From: Sipunculus nudus
Taxonomy: Eukaryota; Annelida; Sipuncula; Golfingiida; Sipunculidae
Direction: 5' to 3'
Assembly (NCBI GenBank): GCA_026874595.1
Contig: CM049307.1
Coordinates: 26,389,079 to 26,453,078, forward strand
Length of the DNA: 64,000 nt
In this document: in pieces, positions 12,882-22,439 of the stretch
How positions within the stretch are numbered: position 1 is the stretch's first letter
Layout of the letters: the number at the start of each line of letters is the position of its first letter
Position numbers and translations under genes: made by a program
The notes under the pieces: model-generated
What the model was told of the DNA's origin: nothing
Databases searched by the model: none
What the model saw: only the letters and a program-made list of their open reading frames with translations

Positions 12882-13670
12882 TGTTACGGAACCTAATATA
12901 AACAGATCACGTATGCGTGATGAACACTAATTTTGTAATGGCGATAAAAAAAAACAAATCAGATACTGCAACACTAGGCAGCGTGAAATGTCTAGGGGAA
13001 TGAAAAAGAAGTCAGTGGTTTTTTGTTAACAAATAACTATAATTTATTCTTAAAACGACCCTAACAATACAACACACTAACCCAATACAATTATACAGTA
13101 AAACAGCGTAATAGCAACAAGTCAATATAATCACACAGAAAGGTAATGGTACAGTACTTCGATACCAGCACCATCACAACGATAAGTCCTTTGAATGTAA
13201 ACTCTCTCGGAGAATGACAGTCCAGTGGAAAGTTCTTGCAACAACACAGAAAGTAAACTGAAGTCAAAATGTATAAAATCCAGGAGGACTTTTTCGAAAA
13301 TCTATAGGTGCCGCATTCGTCAGATAAGGTCCTGACACACGCTCCTGTGTCCGCTGGTAACTGCTCTGCTCTGCCATCTGGTTCTAGAAAAAAAACCCTT
13401 TATATACCCTCACACCCAAAGCCGGGAATTTTCCACTTCTCGAACAGTCTATAAGGACCCTACTCAACAGTAAACACGCGTTTCAGGAATTCTCTAGAAA
13501 GACATAGCCGTGTATCTCTACACATACCAGGCTCATCACGTCACCCACGACCAGGTGGAAAACCCAAGGCTCACATGACAACGAGAGTTCAACCAGTACG
13601 GATAAAAAAATAAAATGTTACAACAACACGAGTTACGCCCGTGTCAAACAATAAAAGAGCACCTGTAAAA
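12882..13670 (-). repeat. 3' LTR of the Gmr1-like element (789 bp)
   Basis: This is the downstream LTR on the minus strand, directly preceded by the polypurine tract. It starts on the plus strand with TGTTACGGAACC. The outer end reads GTAAAA where the other copy has GTAACA. It contains an extra stretch of about 26-30 bp near 13355-13385 that is rich in CTGCTCTGC and absent from the other LTR. The many small differences between the two LTRs show age. Confidence 0.95.
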
Positions 13671-13681
13671 CTCCCCCTCCT
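13671..13681 (-). promoter_or_regulatory. polypurine tract
   Basis: The minus strand reads AGGAGGGGGAG, eleven uninterrupted purines immediately before the 3' LTR. This is the expected plus-strand DNA priming site of an LTR retrotransposon, and it fixes the element's orientation independently of the ORFs. Confidence 0.88.
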
Positions 13682-13814
13682 GTAAGAATAAAAGAAAGTT
13701 TTCTCGGAAAACTTTCTTTTTGCGATCACAATCACTAAAATTTTACAACATCTCAAAAATCATCTTATCTACAACATTACATAATTATCCTGTTTACAAC
13801 ATTTCATAAACATC

Positions 13815-14239
13815 TCTATAAGCAATCAGCAAGTACATTGTCTTTCCCTTTAATGTGCATGATATCAAGATTGTAATCGTATAAGAACAAACTCCATCTC
13901 AACAATCTTTGATTTTAACACTGCAACTTGTTCATGAACGTGAGGGGATTGTGATCACTAAAGACAATGATAGGCCTGACTGATGAAGTAACATAAACTT
14001 CAAAATGTTGCAACGCCAAAATCAAAGCCAAAATATTCTTTTTCAATACTGGATTAGTTTTTCTTGTTTGCGTTAAACTTTCTTGAGAAATAACAAATTG
14101 GATGATCTATGCCATCATTGCCTTCTTGTAACAGCACAGCACCAGCAGCAGTATCACTAGCATCAACAGCTAACTTAAAAGGTACAGAAAAGTCTGGAAC
14201 TGCTAAAACTGGTGAACTTTGCAGAATGGCTTTCAAATT
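13815..14239 (-). pseudogene. RNase H relic
   Basis: RNase H removes the RNA strand during reverse transcription. The first catalytic block is FKLAVDASDTAAGAVLLQ, followed by HPICYFSRKFNANKKN, then a TAA at about 14051. In a neighbouring frame the domain continues with IEKEY (Glu), IIVFSDHNPLTF (Asp) and a C-terminal KGKDNVLADCL, which matches the usual DN-x-ADALSR end with a stop at SR. Another stop interrupts LQC-NQRLLRWS. It is the last coding domain, about 130 bp before the polypurine tract, consistent with an RT-RNase H end to pol. Confidence 0.9.
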
Positions 14240-15299
14240 CTGAAATGCATTTTCACACTGAACATTCTATACAAACTTTTTTTTCTTCTTTAAAATTAGT
14301 CAAAGGTTCAGCTACAGCAGCAAAATTTGAACAAAACTTCCTGTAGTATCCAATCATACCAAGAAAACACATTATTTGCTTTTTGTTCTCTGGTCTAGGA
14401 AAAGGCAGAAATAGCACTTAATTTAGGTTCAACAGGTTTTACCTGACCCTGCCCTACAATATGACCCAAAAAATGTTACTTGTGCATGACAAAACACAGA
14501 TTTTACTAAGTTGAGTCACAAGAGGTCGCGAAGAATTTGCAGATGTTTCCCCCAGGTGTCGCTGTACACGATGAGGTCATCAATATATGCGTCGCAGCCC
14601 TGAATGTCCTTGACAACCATATGGATGAGGCGCTGGAACGTGGCTGGCGAGTTCTTCATGCCAAACGGCAAAACTTTATACTGGTACAGTCCTTGCGGCG
14701 TCACAAATACGGACACTTCTTTCGCTCGATCTGTCAGCAGAACTTGCCAGAATCCTTTTAGGAAGTCAACCTTGGAGACATATCTGGAGCTACCGACTCT
14801 ATCAATACAATCATCGATCCTCGGAATTGGGAACGTGTCAGTCTTGGTGATAATCTGTGCACATACGGTAACTTCCATCAGGTTTTGGCACAAGAATACA
14901 TGGTGAACCCCAGTTACTGTTACTAGGCTCAATAAAATCATTGTCCAGCAAATACTGAATCTCATCCTGTAGATATTTTTGCATTTCTGGATTCAGTCTA
15001 TATGGAGGTTGCTTGACTGCGCCAACATCGACGTCATGGCACAACCTTTAGTTCGCGTTGGAATGTCACTAAACAAATGTTCATAATTCCGCAGCAGGTT
15101 CTCGAGATCTTGTTGTTGTTGTCCGGTAAGGTGTGACAGTTTGGCATCCAGGTTTTTAAGCACGTCTGAGTTTTTTAATGGTACTGTACCACACTGAATG
15201 TCTACATCACACTTACAATCAGTATCTACTTTAACTGGGACAGGGTCAGTGTTTACACAATTAACAGCAGTAACATTTTGTACAACATCTGATGTGCTA
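14240..15299 (-). pseudogene. reverse transcriptase relic (Ty3/gypsy type)
   Basis: RT copies the element's RNA into DNA. In order there are: a linker ending NYEHLFSDIPTRTKG; the fingers motif KQPPYRLNPEMQKYLQDEI; SNWGSPCILVPKPDGSYRMCTDY; TFPIPRIDDCIDRVG; the first catalytic block SKVDFLKGFWQV (Asp at 14765-14767); VLPFGMKNSPATFQRL; and the YIDD box (14576-14587) followed by LIVYSDTW. A frame change occurs around 15000-15045 and another after TDY at about 14845-14870. Beyond a TGA at about 14505 the thumb and connection (GYYRKFCSNF-like, VAEPLTN-like) are recognisable only by switching frames. Its place after integrase is the unusual feature. Identification as gypsy-type RT is secure from the motif series. 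Confidence 0.95.
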
Positions 15300-16480
15300 T
15301 GTATGTCATAATATGGTTTCAACATGTCAACATGGCACAGTTGTTTCTTCATTACGTCTATCTGGTGTCAACAGTATGTAATGCAAATCACTGACTTTCT
15401 TGTCAAAATGTACAGACCAAAATATCTAGCTTGCAGAGGTCTGCCAGGGATGGGAAGTAAGACAAGGACCTTTTCACCAGGCTCAAACGTCCTACTTACA
15501 GTGTGCTTGTCATACTCTGTTTTCATTTTACTTTGTGCAGATTTTAGATTTGACTTTTCAAATCTCACAAGCACCGTGTAGTTTAGTGCGAAAATCTGAG
15601 ACATACTGCAGTAAACTAAGAGAATCAGGATTTTCACACAAGAGTTTCAATGGACCTCGAACGGAGTGTCCAAAAACTAGTTCAACGGGACTGAAACCCA
15701 AGGACTCTTGAAAGTATTCTCTGAGAGCAAACAACAATAGGTGGATTCCTTCGTCCCAGTCTTTCTGTGTGTCATAGCAATAAGTTCTGATCAAGTTTTT
15801 TAATGTCTGGTGAAAACGCCCAAGGGCGCCCTGACTTTAAGGATGGTATGGCGAAGAGCTGTACTGTTCTAGATCAAGCATAACTTGTTGGAATTAGCAA
15901 GACATAAAATTAGACCCTAGGTCAGACTGGACGGAATATGGCAATCCAAAAGTTGTAAAAAACTTGGTCAGACCTTTGACAACACTTTTGGCATTAATTT
16001 TGCGCAAGGTTATTGCCTCAGGGAACCTGGTAGATTTGCACATACTTGTCAGCAAGTATTTATGTCCAGATTTTGTTTTGGGCAGTGGTCCAACACAATC
16101 AACAATAATCCTACTGAATGGTTCATCAAAAGCAGGAATAGGCCTACGTGGGGCCTTAGGAGGATTCTGATTGGGCTTGCCTACCATCTGGCATGTATGG
16201 CATGATTTACAATGTTGTAAAACATCTTTCCTGAGGTTAGGCCAATAGAAGTGTGTACTAACTTTCTGATAAGTTTTATTTTTACCTTAATGGCCAGACA
16301 AAGGAGCCTTATGTGCCATGCTTAGAACTTCACTGCGAAAGCTTTTGGGCATTACTGTTTGATGTTTGATGGCCCACTCATTATCAGCGCATACATCAGG
16401 TGGTCGCCATTTACGCATAAGCACTCCATTTTGTACATAGAAACAAACTGGGTTCTGTGACAGCTCATCTTTAGAAACTG
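15300..16480 (-). pseudogene. integrase relic (HHCC, D,D core and GPY/F-like C-terminus), located before RT
   Basis: Integrase joins the cDNA to host DNA. The N-terminal zinc domain has two His (MAHKAPLSGH) and the Cys pair in HCKSCHTC, interrupted by a TAA at about 16285-16287. The catalytic core shows IIVDCVGPLP (first Asp, 16098-16100) and QSDLGSNF (second Asp, 15921-15923). The third block reads GALGRFHQTLK, where this family has GALERFHQTLK. The Gly codon at 15819-15821 therefore occupies the catalytic Glu position. Two further in-frame stops lie close by (before FQQVML and in YHP-stop-SQG). The C-terminus has FEPGEKVLVLLPIPGRPLQARYFGLY, a GPY/F-like module, then LCHVDMLKPYY. The relic lies upstream of RT in transcription order, the reverse of standard Ty3/gypsy. 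Confidence 0.93.
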
Positions 16481-16717
16481 CCCTGGGAAACAAACAAGAA
16501 ATATGAGGGTCCTTATGCTGTTTCGCGATAAGTTCTGACCCTGAGAATGCTGCATCCTGTACGGGCGAGTCATTAGACAAGTCACTAGTGACTCCCAAGG
16601 TGTTATTATCTGGACCATCTTCCTCATGTGTGTTTTTTTCGGTCATAGATCTAATTACAGCACATGAAGGATTCAAACCAGGAATTTCCTGACTTTCCGG
16701 ATCATTGTCCTGATCAA

Positions 16718-17070
16718 GTGACGGCTTTTCTGTCACTATTGGTACAGGCTGTACTTCATCACCTGCAACATCATTGCCTAGTAGCAACTGAATTCCCTTA
16801 AAGGGTAAAATAGTTCTTATGCCCACAGTAATATTCCCAGAAATCAAATCTGACTTTAAATGGATACGGTGAAGCGGAGCTGAAGTGTGCCTTTCTGAAA
16901 ACACACCATTAACAAGTGCATTTGCACCAGTAAAGGACCTATTAGAAAATGGCAGTGTTTGCTAACATGAGAGTCAGGCCTGAACCAGTGTCCCTCAAAA
17001 TTCTAATAGGGGTAGAATCTGAAAAATCACTTGAAAGTGATACAAAACCATCATGTATGAATGGCTCAAA
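16718..17070 (-). pseudogene. retropepsin-type aspartic protease relic
   Basis: The protease would cut the gag-pol polyprotein. The catalytic triplet is visible as ILRDTGSGLTLM (DTG at 16984-16992, minus strand). About 60-70 residues later comes the typical flap-to-core sequence ending GIQLLLGNDVAGDEV, the form seen in Gmr1-type and other gypsy proteases. Between the two the frame changes around 16955-16965, after LTLML, so no single frame spans the domain. It sits downstream of gag and directly upstream of the integrase zinc-binding region, with an Asp/Glu-rich spacer in between. Confidence 0.85.
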
Positions 17071-17086
17071 TAACTCCATTTCAGAG

Positions 17087-17437
17087 TCAAGAGAGGAATC
17101 TAGCTACTACCTCAAACTCATCAAACAAAAAACTGACATTGACAGTATCAGTCATAAACTCTGTTTCAGAGTCATCTAAGGAATCTACATCCTTACCAAA
17201 CTCCTCATGGGAGTCAACAGAGGAATTTTCCTCAGCAGAAACAAACTTTTGTTTGTCATAAGAGGACCTGGCCTCATCTGAAATACTCTCGCAAGGGTCA
17301 TAAAAGGACTGAGCCTCATTTAGAGAATACTCCTCGCAGGAGTCTTGAAAGGACCTAGCCTTATGTAACACCTCGCAGGAATCACCTGAGGTGTTTACCC
17401 CGCAAGCTACTGATTCTCCTTTGGATTTAGATTGCAC
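17087..17437 (-). pseudogene. acidic Ser/Asp/Glu repeat linker between nucleocapsid and protease
   Basis: An open stretch of 116 codons lies between the zinc knuckle and the protease. It contains about five imperfect units of 13-15 residues, each opening with Asp and usually followed by Ser/Pro-Cys-Glu (DSCEVLHKARSF, DSCEEYSLNEAQSF, DPCESISDEARSS, then DKQKFVSAEENSS and DSHEEF). Its N-terminal end is basic (MQSKSKGES) and the rest is strongly acidic. No enzyme motif is present. It is probably part of the gag-pol polyprotein upstream of the protease, because the frame runs on towards the DTG motif. I do not recognise a function; a flexible spacer is the simplest reading. Confidence 0.55.
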
Positions 17438-17533
17438 TTAAGCCGATTTGGGCCGCCGTAGCATGAAACTCTTTATTTGAGTCAACAAAGGAGTTGTACC
17501 CCTTATTTACATGAAAAGAGCCTGGCTTTTGTA

Positions 17534-18730
17534 CTAAGCTATGCATAGATTTTGAAACAAAAAAGAAGGTTTGCTATTTGGTCTATTCGCAAGTTTCCAG
17601 CAGTCAGATATTAGATGACCTTCCTTCTTGCAGTAATTACAGAATTTCTTTGAAAATGACTGGTCTTTGTTGAACTTAAACACATTGGACTTGGACTGAG
17701 ATGTAGCTATGGGCTTTGCTGAACTATCAGGACTACTAGTACTGAGTGACTGCGCTTTAAACTTCTTTTGACCATACTGAGTTACATTCTTGTTTGTGAA
17801 TGACTGGTTTGATTTGCCAATAAAGGACATTTTGTGTGTTAATGAATAATCATCAGCTAATTGAGCAGCAATGTCAAGTGTTTCAGGATTTTTCTCATCG
17901 AGAAAAGTTTTAACATCTGCGTTAATGCAGCGCTTAAATTCTTCAAGCAAAATCAACTGACGCAAATTGTAATAATCTTTCATTACATTTGTAGAACTAC
18001 ACCAGCGATCAAACAACTGCTCTTTTGTTCTAGCAAATTCGACGTAGGTCTGTTCTTTGCGCTTTTCCTAATTTCTAAATTTCTGGCGGTAACCCTCCAG
18101 AACTAACTCAAAACCTTTTTGGATTAACCGTTTTACCAGGTCATACTCAGCAGCAGCTTCTACTGAAAACTCTGTATAAATTTCTCTGGCCTTGCCAGTC
18201 AATACACTTTGTAACAGCATAGTCCAATTTCCCTAGGTCATTTTAAATTTTCAGCTACCTTCTCAAAGTGTAAGAAATATTTATCAACCTGAAATGGTCG
18301 GACAAGTCTAATGCGTCTAGTAACATCAAAACTGTGAGTTCGGGCAGCACGTAGACTATGTTCTAGTTTAAGTCTTTCTAACTTCAGTCGTTTTAACTCA
18401 ATTTCTTTTTCTTTTACTGGCCTTTTTCTTTCTAACCTTTCATGTTGTTCCCTCTCTTTTAATGCTAGCTCATGTTGCATTTCCAACTTTTTAAATTCTA
18501 ATTGCATAGCAAGGCTGTCATTTTTTTGACGTTTCAACTTCAGTCTCTTTAATTAAACCTTTGCTAACAAGATCTTGCATGATTTTAGCTATGATATCAG
18601 GCTTTCTCAAAGCTTTTTTCACACTTAGCCCTAAATGTTGTCCCAAACGCAACAACTGTTCTTTTGACAACTGTTCAAGTTTATCAGGGTCGGGATCGTC
18701 AACAAATATCTCAGGTTTGAAATCTGCCAT
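17534..18730 (-). pseudogene. gag: gag relic with SCAN-like capsid and CCHC zinc knuckle
   Basis: Gag forms the particle shell and binds the element's RNA. The reading starts at an ATG at 18730 (MADFKPEIFV...) soon after the primer-binding site. An N-terminal helical, K/E-rich coiled-coil-like stretch follows, then a segment of about 120 residues (about 18230-17830). Its pattern of LLLEEF, NPETLDIAAQLADDY and a preceding DRWC block matches the SCAN-like capsid of Gmr1-type elements. At 17600-17641 there is a CX2CX4HX4C knuckle (CNYCKKEGHLISDC). Visible damage: a frame change at a run of seven T (plus strand 18521-18527), an in-frame TGA at about 18235 followed by a further frame change, and a TAG at about 18070. 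The A-run shift could in principle be slippery-site frameshifting, but the stops argue for decay. Family recognition is from remembered motifs, not a search. Confidence 0.9.
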
Positions 18731-18858
18731 GTTAAGATGTTAAAACAATAACAAAAAACACTGAGATAAATCCTGTAAACAGTATGTAATCTTGTAAACA
18801 ATGTATGATAAATCAACGTGTCCAGGTCAAGGCCTAATAAATTTAAAAACTATTAAGC

Positions 18859-18877
18859 ATCCCGACGAGAGCCCCCA
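18859..18877 (-). promoter_or_regulatory. primer-binding site, tRNA-Pro-like
   Basis: Six bases inside the 5' LTR the minus strand reads TGGGGGCTC followed by TCGTCGGGA. The first nine bases equal the start of the classical tRNA-Pro primer-binding site, and the rest resembles it with a small shift (TCGTCGGGA against GTCCGGGA). The position next to the LTR and the TGG start fit a tRNA 3' CCA end. The exact tRNA is inferred. Confidence 0.7.
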
Positions 18878-18883
18878 ATTTTA

Positions 18884-19640
18884 TGTTACGGAGTGTAATA
18901 TAAACAGATCACGTATGCGTGATGAACACAAATTTTGTAATGGAGATAAAAAAAAAATCAGATTCTGCAACACTAGGCAGCGTGAAATGTCTAGGGGAAT
19001 GAAAAAGAAGTCAGTGTTTTTTTGTTAACAAATAACTATAATTTATTCTTAAAACAACCCTAACAATACAATACACAAAATTAGTACAAATATACGGTAA
19101 AACAGTGTTATAGCAACAAGTCAATATAATCACACAGAAAGATAATGGTACAGTACCTCGATACCAACACCATCACAACGATAAGTCCTTTGAATGTAAA
19201 CTCTCTCGGAGAATGACAGTCCAGTGGAAAGTTCTTGCAACAACACAGATAGTAAACTGAAGTCCCAATGTATAAAATCCAGGAGAAAGTTATTGAAAAT
19301 CTATAATTGTCGCATTCGTCGGATAAGGTCCTGACACACGCTACTGCGTCCGCTCTAGAAAATAGCCTTTTTATATACCTTCACACCCCAAGCCGAGAAG
19401 TTTCCACTTCTCGAACAGTCTATAAGGACCCTACTCAACAGTAAACACGCGTTTCAGGAATTCTCTAGAAATACATAGCCGTGTGTCTCTACACATACCA
19501 GGCTCATCACGTGACCCACGACTAGGCATGAAAACCCAAGGCTCACATGAAAACGAGAGTTCAACCAGTACGGATTAAACATAAAATTTTACAACAACAC
19601 GAGTTACGCCCGTGTCACAAATAAAAGAGCACCTGTAACA
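18884..19640 (-). repeat. 5' LTR of the Gmr1-like element (757 bp)
   Basis: This is the upstream LTR in the minus-strand direction. It begins at 19640 with TGTTACAGGTG and ends at 18884 with CGTAACA. A TATA-like GGTATATAAA lies at 19370-19379 (minus strand), and an AATAAA polyadenylation-type word lies at 19042-19047. It is homologous to 12882-13670 and to the solo LTRs at 46358 and 50260. Compared with the other copy it lacks an insert of about 26-30 bp just upstream of the TATA box. Confidence 0.95.
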
Positions 19641-21061
19641 CTTTAGAGAAGATAGATTATTGTAATTTGATCCTCATCATGCTCTCGAGTGGGTGTGCGG
19701 AAGGTGTTGCAGGGGTAAGTATCAAATGGTAGGTGATTGTGGCAGGTGCCTGTGTGTTAATATAGGTGGTTTATCCAAGATGGTTGTAGTTGTTTAATGC
19801 TAAAATCGAAACAACAAAGGAGGTTATACTGTTTTCATTTACTAACTTGGCGTACCTTTGCTATCAGTAAAACCTACTCCGCGGGGACGGTCGATATTTT
19901 AAAGTTATCTGTTATACGACCAAAATTGATGTTTACTATTAGTCTTTCACAATTCCTGTCCCTTTACGCATCAAAATAATAGTAATTGTTCTCTTGGTAA
20001 ATTCCTGGCGGAGCGAAATGCGTATCATTCTCCATCACGCAAACGCTCATAAATGTATCAAAATTTAAAACAAATCCTATATATTTCATAAATTCAGAAA
20101 CGTATATCAAGTTTCAGTATAAGATAACCAAGGGGTTTCGAGGTACGGCAGTAAAGTCACATACATCGGGCCGCCTGAGCCACTGGGCTGTCTGGTTTGT
20201 GATTGTGTCCTAAAAACGAGGCTGATTTTTTACCCCAGGACTGTCATTTCCAAGTCGTCGGTGGGGTTTTTGTACTCGCGTGTTGGCTGTCAGCCATCAC
20301 GCAATGCCATAGTGGAAGATCCTAGCGCAAGGACAGACCAAATAACTGACGTTAAAGCTAACTTTCAGCATCAAAGAACCTACAAGACCCTCCAATCCCC
20401 AGGATGCATGGACAAAAAAAGCAAAAGAACGAAAACAAAATCCACTGAACACGGAACTGGTAGAGACGTATTTTTTTTAAGCGCAGCAATAACCTGTAAG
20501 CGACAGCATGGCATTATATGACGATGTAAAAATCCGTATATCAACTTGTTGGAACGTTATAATGAGGCACGGCAACAAATGTGCGAGATGAAAATAAAAA
20601 CCGGCCTGCCTCATAATAATGCGCTGCCGAGATGCAGGCAGCACGGAGAGTCGGCCTTGTTCTGCTTGGCAGTCCTGTTTAAATTGATGATGCTCTCATC
20701 AGGCGAGCTATTTATACATTTTTATTGCCATCATACTTATCAACAGGAGCTGATATTTATTAACGCAACATATCACAAAATTCTATTGGCAATTTAACAT
20801 TTGCATATTGAAAGCGGCAAAGGTACTATGACTGAGAATATCCGACTGACACGCAGACATATTGGTCTAAACCGTCATCCAGTATAAGACCAAAGGATAA
20901 ACTCATGGTTATGGTTCATTTGTGCTGGTATATCTGTACATTTTGTTACAGGTAACCATCATTATGTACTTTATCTAGCAAAACATATATTTGATAGTAA
21001 AACAAACATAAAAAAAGTAGGAAATATCTCCGTCAAACATTTCAAGCTGATAAATTACAGA

Positions 21062-21064
<3 letters not shown>

Positions 21065-21124
<60 letters not shown>
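21065..21124. repeat. (TA)n followed by (TG)n microsatellite
   Basis: A TA run of about 48 bp passes into a short TG run. Confidence 0.98.
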
Positions 21125-21125
<1 letters not shown>

Positions 21126-21612
21126 TAAACTTGAATACAAGCTGTAATACAAATAATACAAATATAGCGATCTATATAAAAAACTAAGGATAATATAATT
21201 ATTATTTGAAATAACTATACTACAGTATTACTCTTGGAAAAACTATCGCCCTTTACTTGCAATTAGGAAAGAGTGACTGTGCAAATATAGCAAAAATGTT
21301 ATTAAGCATTACCTTAATAAAAAAAGTGTATTAACTCCTTAATATTTTTGGTTGTAAAAATGACATGACGCAGCCACAGTAAATATCGTAGGGCTTCCAT
21401 TCTGAAGAGATTCAGAATATGTGTCGTTTCTAAACATGAACGCTTGAATTGCTTTAGTCGTCCTGGGTCTGACATTTCCCTCAGACAGATAAAATATTTT
21501 CCAACACACAAGAAAATACCTTTATTAATATCTTAAATCCTACATAGAATATGTGAGTAAAAGTAACTGAGACCACCTTGCCATTTCTATTATATACGAT
21601 ATTTGGAAACCC

Positions 21613-21798
21613 GGCCGGGTGCAATACATATTGGCCGAAAATATGTTATTGCAGGGTGGAAAAAGCAGAAGTAATGGTGACACAAAATACGTCTGTAGAT
21701 ATTACGGCCGGGTGCAATACATATTGGCCGAAAATATGTTATTGCAGGGTGGAAAAAGCAGAAGTAATGGTGACACAAAATACGTCTGTAGATATTAC
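21613..21798. repeat. perfect 93-bp tandem duplication
   Basis: The sequence beginning GGCCGGGTGCAATACATATT and ending GTCTGTAGATATTAC is present twice without a mismatch (21613-21705 and 21706-21798). The unit contains a partial palindrome, ACATATTGGCCGAAAATATGT. Identity of all 93 bases implies a recent duplication. An open frame runs through both copies on each strand because 93 is a multiple of three. Confidence 0.95.
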
Positions 21799-22439
21799 AG
21801 AGTCCGCATCACTAGCAGAGCAGGGATTTTGTAGAATAAGGTAATAACAGTCGAGGCAATATAAATCGCATAGCTTTCTATGAACGTGTCATTCTGGGCG
21901 AATTCTTCGACGCTGCACATTTTGCGACTATTTATTTTTGAGTGGTACATTTTTAATCGCCTAATTATATGGAGTTTGTGAATGAGTTGATTAATGAACA
22001 AGTAAAAACATTACTTTTCAGGCGGGACCGTCATTAGGCACAATTGGACATTATTAAGTCGCGCTTGTAGATAATTGCCCGCTAAGTAAGCCGAGAGAAA
22101 TAAAAATGACTCTGAAAACGTTACAGCGCTTTTATTCCAAATGACAGAACAAGCGGACAGCGTCCTCATAAAGCCTAAAGAAAATTATATATGCAAGCTC
22201 AGATTTTACATCTTCTCCATTTCTGTCTTTGCTTCTGAATGTTAGACGAAACGCCAATAACAACTCATAGAATAAGTTCAGATGAATTGTCCTTACATGC
22301 ACACACAGCCCTGCATTGTCGATATTCAAATAGGACGTATTTAAATATAAATTCGGGTTCTGGTTTTACCTCGGTCAAAACCGGGATACGCTATACGCCT
22401 TGTAATTAAGGCTTTTCATGGTCAACCGTGCGTTTCCTC

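Larger units (their letters stand above)
12882..19640 (-). mobile_element. Gmr1-like Ty3/gypsy LTR retrotransposon, full length but inactive
   Basis: Two direct LTRs (12882-13670 and 18884-19640) flank a 5.2 kb internal region read on the minus strand. The ends are TGTTAC...GTAACA, with the left-hand copy ending in a mutated GTAAAA. The 4-bp sequence CTTT directly flanks both sides (12878-12881 and 19641-19644) and is a target-site duplication. Inside, in transcription order, are a primer-binding site, gag with a SCAN-like capsid and a CCHC knuckle, an acidic linker, protease (DTG), integrase (HHCC and D,D), reverse transcriptase (YIDD), RNase H and a polypurine tract. Integrase before RT in a gypsy-type element is the hallmark of the Gmr1-like group. 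By eye the LTRs differ at roughly 6-8% of positions plus an indel of about 26-30 bp, so the insertion is not recent. Every ORF carries stops or frameshifts, so the copy is non-autonomous. Confidence 0.96.

Noticed and set aside
14537-14906. Plus-strand ORFs of 74 and 100 codons inside the retrotransposon
   Set aside because: They are antisense shadows of the reverse-transcriptase frame.
17087-17437. Envelope or accessory gene in the retrotransposon
   Set aside because: The acidic repeat stretch lies between gag and protease and lacks a signal peptide or membrane segment; no envelope-like ORF follows RNase H.
18518-18537. Programmed frameshift at the A7 run in gag
   Set aside because: Possible in principle, but the shift needed and the downstream stops fit ordinary mutation better; intact copies would be needed to argue otherwise.
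21578-21844. 88-codon ORF with an internal peptide repeat
   Set aside because: It is produced by the perfect 93-bp tandem duplication, a multiple of three, and has no other support.
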